Positions 34,885-43,678 of a DNA stretch of 64,000 bases are shown piece by piece. The stretch is from Lachnospiraceae bacterium UBA4364. Lineage in GTDB: Bacteria; Bacillota; Clostridia; Lachnospirales; Lachnospiraceae. The first letter of the stretch is position 1. Each line of letters starts with the position of its first letter. The notes below the pieces were generated by a model. The model made no database searches, had not been told where the DNA came from, and was given only the letters and a program-made list of their open reading frames with translations. The stretch spans positions 1 to 64,000 of the forward strand of contig DGSK01000057.1 of assembly GCA_002393955.1 (NCBI GenBank), written 5' to 3'. The position numbers and the translations under genes were made by a program.

Positions 34885-35631
34885 CTAGTGCACCTTCTCA
34901 AACTCGAAAGTATTCAGGAATTTTCTTGCCCTGTCTGTCTTGGGCGCAGTGAAAAAAGATGTCGGATCTGAATCCTCCACAATGCTGCCGCCGTCAAGGA
35001 ATATCACCCGATCGGCTATAGCTTTTGCGAAAGCCATTTCATGAGTAACTATCAGCATTGTTCTCTGCTGCTTTGCAAGATTGAGGATTACATCCAGTAC
35101 TTCCCTTACCATCTCCGGATCAAGAGCGGCGGTCACTTCATCAAAAAGCAATATCTCCGGATGCATTATGAGCGCCCTTACTATCGCCACTCTCTGCTTC
35201 TGTCCTCCGGAAAGCTGCCTGGGATAATTGGACACCTTTGATAAAAGCCCCACTCTGTCGAGCAGCTGCTCTGCTTCTTTTTTCACCTCATCCTTTTTTC
35301 TCTTCTGCACTTTTAGCGGTGCCAGCATCACATTTTCAAGAATGCTCTTGTGTGGGAAAAGGTCATAGCTCTGAAATACCATGCCGATCTTCTCACGATA
35401 TTTTGACTTTCGGTCCACAAGAGGATTAATGATGTTGCCCTCAAGTATCACCTTTCCCTCCTGAATATCTTCCAGACCGTTTATGCAGCGAAGCAGAGTG
35501 CTTTTCCCGCATCCCGAAGGACCGACCACCACAAGCACTTCACCTTTTTTTACAGAAAGATTTATGTCCTCCAGTATGGTAAGGTCATCAAATGATTTTT
35601 TTAAATGTTCTATCTTTAGTATCTCTTCCAT
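34885..35631 (-). CDS. Polar amino acid ABC transporter, ATP-binding protein
   Basis: Energises import through the two permeases encoded just upstream. 248 residues with Walker A GPSGCGKSTLL, signature LSGGQKQRVAIVRAL and Walker B ILLFDEVTAALD, most like GlnQ/HisP. The start at 35631 follows AGAGG; an upstream in-frame ATG lies inside the permease gene. It is the last gene of the six-gene operon that also encodes a methionine-type importer. The substrate is probably a polar or sulfur amino acid such as cystine, given the cysteine-rich leader upstream, but this is inference. Confidence 0.93.
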   Translation of the reverse strand: MEEILKIEHLKKSFDDLTILEDINLSVKKGEVLVVVGPSGCGKSTLLRCINGLEDIQEGKVILEGNIINPLVDRKSKYREKIGMVFQSYDLFPHKSILENVMLAPLKVQKRKKDEVKKEAEQLLDRVGLLSKVSNYPRQLSGGQKQRVAIVRALIMHPEILLFDEVTAALDPEMVREVLDVILNLAKQQRTMLIVTHEMAFAKAIADRVIFLDGGSIVEDSDPTSFFTAPKTDRARKFLNTFEFEKVH

Positions 35632-35654
35632 GGTATACCTCTGTGCATTTACAC

Positions 35655-36323
35655 TTAATTCTCCCAGCGTTTCTCCAGATATTTCGACAAACAGCTTATA
35701 GGCCAGCATGCCAGAAAATACAGCAGAAAGATAGTTGCAAAAATCCCAAACGCTGCTCCCGGTGAAGTCTTTCTGTTAGCCTCTATGATCTGCTGTCCCG
35801 TTTTCAGCACTTCCACTATTCCTATCATCATAATTAGCGATGTAGTCTTTATCATCCTCGTTATAAGATTAATCGAAAGCGGGAGCAAACGCCTTGCCAC
35901 CTGCGGAATGATAATGTAGATATATGTCTGCAGCCTGCTAAAACCAAGCGCCTTGCTGCTTTCATACTGTATCATCGGTATACTTAAAAGACTTCCCCGC
36001 ACAAGGTCTGCCATCTCAGCCGTTCCCCAGAATGAAAATACTATAATAGAAGAAAGCTCTGCAGAGATATTTTTCCCCGTCAGCTTCGTAAACCCAAAAA
36101 ACACAATAAACAGCAACACTAACTGCGGCATTATCCGGACGATCTCCAGATAAATTCTTGTCACCACATTTATCAAAGGCTTTTTCTGGGACATAAGCAT
36201 ACCCACTATTATCCCTAAGAAAATGCTGATGACAACGGATACAAGACTTATCTTCATCGCCACTCCCAGTCCCTCCAGGAGACGGAGCATATTTTTTCCT
36301 TTTAATAATACATCAAAACCCAT
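35655..36323 (-). CDS. Polar amino acid ABC transporter, permease
   Basis: A 222-residue HisM/GlnP-type permease with about five membrane segments and the EAA-like loop SSKALGFSRLQTYIYIIIPQVARR that contacts the ATPase. It begins one base after the stop of the sister permease (36325), so the two are expected to form the heterodimeric channel. The C-terminus has basic residues. Amino-acid specificity is not readable from the sequence. Confidence 0.92.
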   Translation of the reverse strand: MGFDVLLKGKNMLRLLEGLGVAMKISLVSVVISIFLGIIVGMLMSQKKPLINVVTRIYLEIVRIMPQLVLLFIVFFGFTKLTGKNISAELSSIIVFSFWGTAEMADLVRGSLLSIPMIQYESSKALGFSRLQTYIYIIIPQVARRLLPLSINLITRMIKTTSLIMMIGIVEVLKTGQQIIEANRKTSPGAAFGIFATIFLLYFLACWPISCLSKYLEKRWEN

Positions 36324-36324
36324 A

Positions 36325-36987
36325 CTATATATCTCCGTATATTTTAAATCTTGCCTTCTTTTCAGCCACTGTTCCTATTATCGAAACCGGAAGGAGCATG
36401 ATAATATAAAAGACCACAAGAAGGAACAGACTTTCCGTAGTGTCATAGTAAAGTCCTATAAGATCCTTTGCCGTAAACATAAGATCCATCAGGCTTATTG
36501 CTGAAAAAACACTTGTTTCCTTAAGCAGAAAAATAATGTTTGCAACTATGGCCGGCACACTCATGGCAAAAGCCTGAGGCAGTATCACCAGCCTGAAAAG
36601 CTGTGGCTTCGTCATTCCCAGGGACAGCGCGCTTTCTGTCTGTATCTTCGGAACAGATTCAAGACCGCTTCGTATGCTCTCTGTCATATAGCTTCCGCCG
36701 AGAAGACCCAAACCTATGATGCCGCATATCTCTGCTGACACCCTGATTCCCAGTATGGGAAGCCCGTAATACATAAAGAACAGCTGAACCAGTAAAGGCG
36801 TATTTCTGAAAAGTTCCACATACACCTTAACAGCAGCCGACAGAACCGGTATCTTAAAATAAAGAATGAAGGCGCATATCAGTCCCAGTGCAAAAGACAG
36901 TGCAATACCAAACCACCCTGTTTTTATGGTCAGTAAAAAGGCTTCCGCAAATAACGGTATGTATGATTTTATAACTTCAAAATCCAT
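36325..36987 (-). CDS. Polar amino acid ABC transporter, permease
   Basis: A 220-residue HisQ/GlnP-type permease with the motif LFRNTPLLVQLFFMYYGLP near the middle, characteristic of polar amino acid importers, and an EAA loop ALSLGMTKPQLFRLVILPQA. It starts 3 bases after the metI stop. It thus follows directly the methionine-type genes, showing that the two systems are in one transcript. Confidence 0.93.
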   Translation of the reverse strand: MDFEVIKSYIPLFAEAFLLTIKTGWFGIALSFALGLICAFILYFKIPVLSAAVKVYVELFRNTPLLVQLFFMYYGLPILGIRVSAEICGIIGLGLLGGSYMTESIRSGLESVPKIQTESALSLGMTKPQLFRLVILPQAFAMSVPAIVANIIFLLKETSVFSAISLMDLMFTAKDLIGLYYDTTESLFLLVVFYIIMLLPVSIIGTVAEKKARFKIYGDI

Positions 36988-36990
36988 ATA

Positions 36991-37653
36991 CTAATGCTTT
37001 CTGTGATCAATGAACCTGGCTAACGCAGTTCCGAAATTCTGTATCAGCTGGAAAATAATTATGAGCAGTACTACCGTTACGATCATGATATCGGCCTGCC
37101 ATCTGTAGTATCCGTATCTTACGGCTATGTCACCGAGTCCGCCGCCGCCTACTGTTCCGGACATTGCCGAATATCCAAGCAGTATACCTGTTGTTATAGT
37201 AGCTCCTGTAAAAAGCGAAACCCTTGCCTCCACTAAAAGTACTTTAAAAATAATCTGCAGATTGCTTGCTCCCATGGCCTTTGCAGCTTCTATGACTCCG
37301 GCATCAACCTCATTTAATGAAGACTCCACCACCCTTGCTATATAAGGTGCGGCACAGATCACCAGGGGCACAATGGTCGCGGTGGAGCCGTAGCTTTTTC
37401 CCACTACGAATTTTGTAAAAGGTATCAGCAGTATCAGCAGTATCAGAAAGGGAACGCTTCGTACTATATTACAGATAAAATCACCTATACCATAAATGAT
37501 CCTGTTGGGTCTTAAACCTTCCTTCCTGGTAACATTTAAAATAATACCCATTGGCAGTCCAAGGACATATCCGAAAAATGTTGATACCAGCGTCATATAA
37601 AGGGTATCCTTTATACCCACCAGTATCATCTCAATAACTTTCTGATCAAACAT
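36991..37653 (-). CDS. metI: Methionine-type ABC transporter permease
   Basis: A 220-residue permease of the MetI family: five membrane segments, N-terminal GIKDTLYMTLVSTFFGYVLG, IVRSVPFLILLILLIPFT and an EAA loop AAKAMGASNLQIIFKVLLVEA. It works with MetN, whose stop overlaps its start by 8 bases. MetNI importers carry methionine, in some species also other sulfur compounds. Clear family, and the substrate is supported by the MetQ-like half of the binding protein. Confidence 0.95.
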   Translation of the reverse strand: MFDQKVIEMILVGIKDTLYMTLVSTFFGYVLGLPMGIILNVTRKEGLRPNRIIYGIGDFICNIVRSVPFLILLILLIPFTKFVVGKSYGSTATIVPLVICAAPYIARVVESSLNEVDAGVIEAAKAMGASNLQIIFKVLLVEARVSLFTGATITTGILLGYSAMSGTVGGGGLGDIAVRYGYYRWQADIMIVTVVLLIIIFQLIQNFGTALARFIDHRKH

Positions 37654-38659
37654 CTTCCTTCACCTCCGTTACAGCCAGATTCCTTTCCTTAAGCCAGCCT
37701 ATCATCTGTTCCTGCAGGTCTTCTCCTTCAGGCAGCCCCAGTATCATTTCACCTTTTGCTTTCCCTCCTACATTTCTCGTGTCCGCTTTCAGTATGTTGA
37801 CCGGTGCATTAAAATTAAGGATCAGGTTGGCTATTACTGGCTCGTATGCTGAATTTTCAGAGAAGACTATACGCACTTTCCTTTCAGCCTCAAGTACATC
37901 CAGTGGTGAATATCTTATCTTCGTATCGAGAATAAGTTCCTTTGCAGCATCCGATTTAGGCGACTCAAATATCTCCTCTACTGCGCCCTCTTCCACCAGG
38001 TCTCCGTTATCGATAATGGCAACCTTATTACAAATACTGGTCACAACCGACATCTGATGGGTTATTATCACTATGGTTATGCCAAGCTTTTCATTTATTT
38101 CTTTTAAAAGCTGAAGTATGGATTCCGTAGTCTGGGGGTCAAGAGCACTGGTAGCCTCATCGCAGAGGAGTATATCCGGCTCTGTTGCAAGTGCTCTTGC
38201 AATCGCCACTCTCTGCTTCTGTCCTCCGGAAAGCTGTGAAGGATAAACCTTCGCCTTTTCCTCCAGGTTTACGGTTTTGAGAAGCTCCTTCGCCTTCTGC
38301 CTTGCCTCCTTTTTCTTTACCCCTGCAAGCTCTAGAGGAAAGCAGACATTGTCGGTAACACTTTTCTGCTCCAGCAGGTTAAAACTCTGGAATATCATCC
38401 CAATCTTGGAACGTTTCTTACGTAATTCCTTTTCGCTAAGAGTTGCCAGATCCACACCCTCGATAAACACCTGGCCGTCAGTAGGTCTTTCAAGAAAATT
38501 GATAGTCCTGACAAGTGTACTTTTTCCGGCACCGGACATACCGATTATTCCGAAGATGTCACCCTTCTCAATGGTAAGATTGATATTGTTAAGGGCCGTG
38601 ACATTTAAGTCCTTTGCCTTAAAGGTTTTTGTTAGATTTTTGATTTCTATCTCGCTCAT
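37646..38659 (-). CDS. metN: Methionine-type ABC transporter, ATP-binding protein
   Basis: 337 residues. The ATPase domain has GMSGAGKSTLV, LSGGQKQRVAIARAL and ILLCDEATSALDPQTT. The C-terminal 80 residues form a NIL domain, the regulatory substrate-sensing domain typical of MetN. The start at 38659 follows AGGAG by 6 bases; the longer frame has no site. It is the second gene of the operon, after the dual binding protein and before metI, which it overlaps. Confidence 0.95.
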   Translation of the reverse strand: MSEIEIKNLTKTFKAKDLNVTALNNINLTIEKGDIFGIIGMSGAGKSTLVRTINFLERPTDGQVFIEGVDLATLSEKELRKKRSKIGMIFQSFNLLEQKSVTDNVCFPLELAGVKKKEARQKAKELLKTVNLEEKAKVYPSQLSGGQKQRVAIARALATEPDILLCDEATSALDPQTTESILQLLKEINEKLGITIVIITHQMSVVTSICNKVAIIDNGDLVEEGAVEEIFESPKSDAAKELILDTKIRYSPLDVLEAERKVRIVFSENSAYEPVIANLILNFNAPVNILKADTRNVGGKAKGEMILGLPEGEDLQEQMIGWLKERNLAVTEVKEDV

Positions 38660-38906
38660 TTTATCTCCTGTTTCGTACAGCTTATGAACTGTACGTTTTG
38701 TTATTGTATTAAATGAATACACTAATCAGATTAGTATATTCATTTAACATAATATACCGTGACTGTCCAGATCTTTTATGATTGTGAACAGCCACGGTTA
38801 CTTAGAATAGTCGTTATTTCGTATGGGAGACGTTATAACAATTCTTTATTTTTGTACCGATTAGCTTTGTTATCCTTCTTAACTCAGTTAACCGTTTTAC
38901 AGTTTC

Positions 38907-40589
38907 TTATTTGTCGTAGAACACTACTGCACCGTCATAAGTTTCTTCGATGAACTGCTGGATCTCTTCAGATCTTAATACAGCCACCAGAGCCTTGATC
39001 TTGTCAGAAGACTCGTTGCCGTCATATACAGCAATGATGTTCACATATGTTTCAGCTGCGATTGAATCACTTGCTTCGTATGCGATTGAATCCTGGCCTA
39101 CAGAATATCCTGCCTCAAGTGCGTAGTTACCGTTAAGTACAACGAATGCTACTTCATCAACAACTCTTGCTACCTGTGCTGCTTCAAGCTCAACGAACTG
39201 AATGTTGTAAGGGTTCTCTGTGATATCGTTAACAGTTGCTGTAAGTCCTACTCCGTCAGCCAGTGTAAGTAAACCGTTGTCCTGAAGAAGAAGAAGTGCT
39301 CTTGCTTCGTTTGTAGTATCGTTAGGTATTGCAATGGAATCTCCATCAGCTATCTCATCAAGACTGCTCTTTGTTCCGGGATAGATTCCAAAGGGCTCAT
39401 AGTGGATATCGCCTGCATCTACAAGATGTGTTCCCTGCTCCTCATTGAAGCTGTCAAGATAAGGAACATGCTGGAAATAGTTAGCATCAAACTCACCTGA
39501 CTCTACAACAAGGTTGGGCTGTACATAATCTTCAAACTCAGTTACCTCGAGTGTGTATCCGTAATCGTCAAGTATGTCTGCTGCCTTAGCAAGTATCTCT
39601 GCGTGAGGTACGGGTGAAGCTGCTACAGTGATAACCTCGCCGTTGCCGGGTACGATATCAAGAGCGTCTGCTGTGTCTGCAGCAGGTGCAGCGTCATCAG
39701 ATGCACCACCGACAACTCCGCCTTCAACAACGAGTGTATCTTCGTAATCTGCACCGTAGGTATCAAGAAGTGTAGCCTCATAATCTGCATGGAAGAAATT
39801 CTCATTACCAAGTGTCTTGATCTCATCATTCAGCCAGCTAAGCAATGTGTCATTTCCTTTTGATACAGCAGGTGCTATGGTATCCTGGCTTCCAAGCTCT
39901 GGAATACCTACCACATATCCCTCATTCTCAAGAGCATATGCTATAACTTCTGTATTGTCATTTGCCCAAGCTACGCCTGTTCCGTTTTCAAAAGAAGTTT
40001 TTGCTGTTGCATATGTATCAAACTTCTGAAGCTTGATGTCCGGATAGTTTTCTTCGAGATATGTCTCAGCCGTTGTACCGGAGATTACGATCACCTGATC
40101 ATCTGCACCAATCTGATCAAGGCTTGTTATAACATTGCTTTCAGGTGAAACAACACCCAGCGCCACATTCATATAGGGAAGAGCAAAATCAACCTTTTCT
40201 GCTCTCTCTGCTGTTACCGTGAAGTTTGCAAGTACAATATCAACCTTACCTGTCTCAAGATATTCAACTCTGCTTGCTGCCTCTGTTGATACATAGTTTA
40301 TATTCACTCCAAGATCCTGTCCGATCCTCTCCGCAAAATAAACATCATATCCCTGATAATCACCGTTCTCATCAACATATCCAAAGGGATTCTTGTCGGA
40401 GAATACTCCGATATTGATGGTTCCATCTGCCTTGATCTCATCGAGCGTCCTGTATACCTTGCTGTCATCATTGCCGGCAGCAGCTGCTGTTCCGGGATCA
40501 TTTGCGTTCTCGCATCCTGTAAGTGCAGCCAGTCCAAGGCTCGCAGTCAGGACACCTGTAAGTAAGTTTCTGAATAGTTTCTTTTTCAT
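38907..40589 (-). CDS. Dual substrate-binding lipoprotein: SBP_bac_3 fused to MetQ/NlpA
   Basis: One 560-residue lipoprotein. A signal with lipobox LTGC (lipid on C26) precedes a polar amino acid-binding domain at about 45-290 (GYDVYFAERIGQDLGV, FTVTAERAEKVDFALPY). A short Ala/Asp linker leads to a MetQ/NlpA domain at about 318-560 (VAASPVPHAEIL, NLVVESGEFDANYFQHVPYL). Downstream genes supply both a MetNI importer and a two-permease polar amino acid importer, so one tethered protein appears to feed two transporters. SD GAGGAG precedes the ATG. The domain calls are clear; the double service is inference from the operon. Confidence 0.93.
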   Translation of the reverse strand: MKKKLFRNLLTGVLTASLGLAALTGCENANDPGTAAAAGNDDSKVYRTLDEIKADGTINIGVFSDKNPFGYVDENGDYQGYDVYFAERIGQDLGVNINYVSTEAASRVEYLETGKVDIVLANFTVTAERAEKVDFALPYMNVALGVVSPESNVITSLDQIGADDQVIVISGTTAETYLEENYPDIKLQKFDTYATAKTSFENGTGVAWANDNTEVIAYALENEGYVVGIPELGSQDTIAPAVSKGNDTLLSWLNDEIKTLGNENFFHADYEATLLDTYGADYEDTLVVEGGVVGGASDDAAPAADTADALDIVPGNGEVITVAASPVPHAEILAKAADILDDYGYTLEVTEFEDYVQPNLVVESGEFDANYFQHVPYLDSFNEEQGTHLVDAGDIHYEPFGIYPGTKSSLDEIADGDSIAIPNDTTNEARALLLLQDNGLLTLADGVGLTATVNDITENPYNIQFVELEAAQVARVVDEVAFVVLNGNYALEAGYSVGQDSIAYEASDSIAAETYVNIIAVYDGNESSDKIKALVAVLRSEEIQQFIEETYDGAVVFYDK

Positions 40590-40646
40590 AGTTCTTCTCC
40601 TCTTTTTTATTGATCAAATATTCTACTGTCTCAGAAGTTTTAATTG

Positions 40647-40805
40647 ACCGGGCATTTGTAATCTGCACTTGTAAATTTATGCATTTAAAATGCCCGGTGA
40701 TTTTTACTCCCGGGCAAATGGAATACTTAAATCCGAAATGACGAATCTCCGTATTAGGCGTATGACAAATGAGCCAAACGCCCGACCACATTACCTGCCC
40801 GGGAG
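40647..40805 (-). promoter_or_regulatory. Four-segment attenuator-like RNA region
   Basis: Transcribed order on the minus strand: segment 1 CTCCCGGGCA (40805-40796, inside the leader peptide after its last Cys codon), segment 2 TGCCCGGGAG (40716-40707), segment 3 ACCGGGCATTT (40698-40688) and segment 4 AAATGCCCGGT (40657-40647). 1 pairs with 2 (10 bp), 2 with 3 (7 bp) and 3 with 4 (11 bp), the mutually exclusive plan of amino-acid attenuators. The 2:3 hairpin is followed by TTTT and 3:4 by no T-run, so which one terminates is not settled. Confidence 0.7.
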
Positions 40806-40864
40806 CACAGCATTCGACACATACACCAGCAACAGCCGTTTGTCTTTACTACATTTGCACTCAT
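40754..40864 (-). CDS. Cysteine-rich leader peptide of the dual ABC operon
   Basis: A 36-codon frame with a near-perfect ribosome site (AAAGGAGG, 8 bases before ATG). Residues 11-20 read CCWCMCRMLC: five cysteines plus Trp and two Met. It lies between a strong promoter and a set of pairing RNA segments, and ends 164 bases before the binding-protein gene. This fits a leader peptide whose translation measures Cys-tRNA, as in classical attenuation. The peptide itself need not have a function. A small cysteine-rich metal-binding peptide is the alternative. Confidence 0.78.
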   Translation of the reverse strand: MSANVVKTNGCCWCMCRMLCSRAGNVVGRLAHLSYA

Positions 40865-40896
40865 ATTGTCATCCTCCTTTTTAGTATAAGTAATTC

Positions 40897-40908
40897 GCAA
40901 GGCCTTGC
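40897..40908. promoter_or_regulatory. 12-bp perfect palindrome in the leader
   Basis: GCAAGGCCTTGC, just downstream of the promoter and before the leader-peptide ribosome site. It is either an operator at the start of the transcript or a small hairpin. Confidence 0.4.
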
Positions 40909-40920
40909 CTTACGTTGCTC

Positions 40921-40949
40921 ATATTACAGCCATTTACCTAGCAAGTCAA
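40921..40949 (-). promoter_or_regulatory. Promoter of the leader peptide and ABC operon
   Basis: TTGACT at 40949-40944 and TAATAT at 40926-40921 on the minus strand with a 17-base spacer, a near-consensus sigma-A promoter. The expected start is near 40914. Confidence 0.78.
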
Positions 40950-40980
40950 TAGGTTGATGTATAGATAATTTTAATCATTA

Positions 40981-41001
40981 GTGATAAGTATTACTTATCA
41001 C
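40981..41001. promoter_or_regulatory. 21-bp perfect palindrome upstream of the ABC promoter
   Basis: Arms GTGATAAGT and ACTTATCAC with a 3-base centre. It lies 32 bases upstream of the -35 box of the amino-acid operon and 63 bases past the YfhO stop. It is probably a regulator site; without a T-run it is a poor terminator. Confidence 0.55.
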
Positions 41002-41063
41002 AGCAGTGAGCTATCCGGTACTGTGAGAAATGGGGAATTCTGGAATAGTACAGCTTACCGTCA

Positions 41064-43595
41064 CTATGATTTAGATCTGTCTTCGGACTTGCGGTTCAAA
41101 ATATAGATAAATATAAGATAGAGCACTACTCCTACAATAGTCATGATCAGCCCCTGATTAAGATATGGTGTACGATAAGATAGTACAATATCATTATTTC
41201 CTGAAGACAACAAAATACCGATAAAACCCAGATCTGCACGATACACCTTTGCTTTTTCTCCATTTACCATTGCTGTCCAGCCTTCATCATATGAAATCGG
41301 AAGGAAAAGTATTGCATCAGTATCTGCATCTGCAGAACAGGTATACGTTCCTTCTGCAGGTTTATATACTTCAACATGTAAGGCTTCCGTAACGAAAATT
41401 CTATCATTCTGTCCCGTTTCATCTTTAACACAGTTATTCTTATTTTGTTCTATATCATCTATAACATTATCCTTGCAATATGATTCTATATTATCTATAA
41501 CACTAACATTACTTTTTTGTTCTATATCTACTATAGCAGCATCTTCAAGGACAACATATCTGTCAAGCTTATCCCTGAATGACAGTTTATCATCCAGTCC
41601 CTGTATGCCGGATTCACTTACTGCTGATGTATACAGCATTCCGAAACCTGTTGCAGCTTTATTTTGATATATTGTAATATCCCCATTACTATCTGCTCCA
41701 TCCTGATTCACGTCGGGTACGTAAAGTATCATATCCTCAGATCCGGTAATCATATCACCCTTATCCATTACGTACCTTATCCCCAGAAGTTCATTTAATA
41801 CATCATTTGCTGGATCCTGTTCGTAAACAACATACTTTTCTCCAAGAGTTCCTCCTCCATAAACTGCCTCTGGCCAGAATGTCCTGAAGAAGCTTTGTAC
41901 ATACTTATTGTATGTCCCTATATAATACGACACTCCCGGATAATCCCATGTCATACTCCCATTAAAATATGTTCCGCCGGAATATGTTTTTTCTATGCGA
42001 TAGTAGTCCTCATCTGCAGAACTGATCATTGCAACTGTCTCTGCAGTATCATCTCCGGCATACTCATTATTTCTGATCACTTCTTTGGTAAGCGCCACTC
42101 TGTTGTTAAGCGTAACGGAATTGTCTGCGATAATATCCAAAGCTGAAAGCATCAGAATTGCAGGAAGGCCGTACTTTAGAATATAACCCTTGAGCCTGCC
42201 GGCTCCCATAAGACGACTGCAAGATACAATTATCGCTGCCACAAGTATGGTCATGACTTTTACATATTTCATATGCATAAAAATAAAATTACCGGCAGAT
42301 ATCGGTACAGAGTATTTAATTATGAATATGGCAGACGCGATCGACACAAGCACAAGTGTGATCACAGCAGACTTTGACAGTTCACTTCTGTTTGAAAGCA
42401 CATATGCAAGTGCGTAAGCAAATACCGGAAGCAGCACAAATGAAAACCTGTATGATACAGCCGTACACATATTGAATATCCAGGGAAGCACAGGCGTAAG
42501 TATCGTATATGCACCAAGCATAAAAACTATCACCATCAAAATCTTCTTTTTACTCTTTACCGTTAAATCCACAAGCATCGTTATAGTAAAAGGCAATACC
42601 AGACAAGTGCAGAAAAGCTGGATATTTTCGTAATAATTCAGTATTCCTTCGTATGTAACCGAATCACCCTGAAGATTATTTGAAAATAATCTGAGAAGCA
42701 AAGACACAAGAGTATCCCTATCGTAAAATGTCGTGAGCACATCCGTGAAGCGATCAAACACGCCACCATCGGTAACCCTGTCGGTAACTGTAGTAAGCTG
42801 ATAAACTGCAGGTACGGATATGACAGAAGATATCAGCCCGGCAATCATAACTGCAGACCAGAAATGACCAAACTTAATTATTTTATCTTTATATTTTTCT
42901 CCACTTACAAGTAAACGAAATACCAGGTAAATCGCTGCCGCAAGTCCTATCATATATGAAATATATACCGAGAAAACCAGACAGAGTGCCACCGCAGGCA
43001 CAAGATATCTTAAAGTCCTTTTATCACGTAAGCTTTTTTCAATCAGAAAGAATATCAGCATTAAAAATACACATGCTGTAGAAAAAAAGTAATGCTGTCC
43101 CCAGAGACAGATGAAACCGCTCAGAGAACAGGCATAAGCTCCGAATACTGCGGATTCTTTGGACAGCCTGAAGCAACGCAGGAAGAAGATGGCAAACAGT
43201 CCGCAGAGATAACACCTGACTATAAACATAACAGTTATGGAAAAAAAAGCAGCTTCCTTAAATCCCAGCGAAAAAAGTATCTCTGCAGGAAGATTAAAAA
43301 AATCCATAGTCCAAGACTGCAGATTTATCATATCGAGACCAAGACCTATCCTGTCATTCCAAAAACTCCCGTTTCCAAATGACATCCCCATGAGATTCAT
43401 ATAGGGAACATACTGGGCAGATGTATCACTTCCAACGTCAAAAAAAACCGGATATGCGTTTCCGCGAAGATATACGCGAAAACATATGATAAGTGTTGCA
43501 ATACTTACAATTGAATAAAAGAGTACCGGATGCGCGGTCAGATATTGATATACCTTATATATAACAGATGTTTTTCTTCCAACCGGCTGACTCAT
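41064..43595 (-). CDS. YfhO-family multi-spanning membrane protein
   Basis: 843 residues with about 13 membrane segments and a large extracytoplasmic C-terminal region before a final helix, the layout of the YfhO family (GT-C-like). In Gram-positive bacteria YfhO adds sugars to lipoteichoic or related polymers. The first loop has VFFDVGSDTSAQYVPYMN with an acidic pair, typical of the GT-C active site. It follows the GT2 gene by 83 bases and is the last gene of the polysaccharide block. The sugar donor, probably a polyprenyl-phosphate sugar, is unknown. Confidence 0.88.
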   Translation of the reverse strand: MSQPVGRKTSVIYKVYQYLTAHPVLFYSIVSIATLIICFRVYLRGNAYPVFFDVGSDTSAQYVPYMNLMGMSFGNGSFWNDRIGLGLDMINLQSWTMDFFNLPAEILFSLGFKEAAFFSITVMFIVRCYLCGLFAIFFLRCFRLSKESAVFGAYACSLSGFICLWGQHYFFSTACVFLMLIFFLIEKSLRDKRTLRYLVPAVALCLVFSVYISYMIGLAAAIYLVFRLLVSGEKYKDKIIKFGHFWSAVMIAGLISSVISVPAVYQLTTVTDRVTDGGVFDRFTDVLTTFYDRDTLVSLLLRLFSNNLQGDSVTYEGILNYYENIQLFCTCLVLPFTITMLVDLTVKSKKKILMVIVFMLGAYTILTPVLPWIFNMCTAVSYRFSFVLLPVFAYALAYVLSNRSELSKSAVITLVLVSIASAIFIIKYSVPISAGNFIFMHMKYVKVMTILVAAIIVSCSRLMGAGRLKGYILKYGLPAILMLSALDIIADNSVTLNNRVALTKEVIRNNEYAGDDTAETVAMISSADEDYYRIEKTYSGGTYFNGSMTWDYPGVSYYIGTYNKYVQSFFRTFWPEAVYGGGTLGEKYVVYEQDPANDVLNELLGIRYVMDKGDMITGSEDMILYVPDVNQDGADSNGDITIYQNKAATGFGMLYTSAVSESGIQGLDDKLSFRDKLDRYVVLEDAAIVDIEQKSNVSVIDNIESYCKDNVIDDIEQNKNNCVKDETGQNDRIFVTEALHVEVYKPAEGTYTCSADADTDAILFLPISYDEGWTAMVNGEKAKVYRADLGFIGILLSSGNNDIVLSYRTPYLNQGLIMTIVGVVLYLIFIYILNRKSEDRSKS

Positions 43596-43678
43596 AAATA
43601 TAAAGTCCTCAGATTCTTCAAATTATATAAACTATGTTTTAAAACTCTTAAGGCTTACTTAAACACCGTCAGACAATA

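Noticed and set aside
40640..40960. SAM (S-box) or T-box riboswitch before the methionine-type transporter
   Set aside because: No S-box core or T-box sequence is present; the region is explained by a leader peptide and pairing segments.
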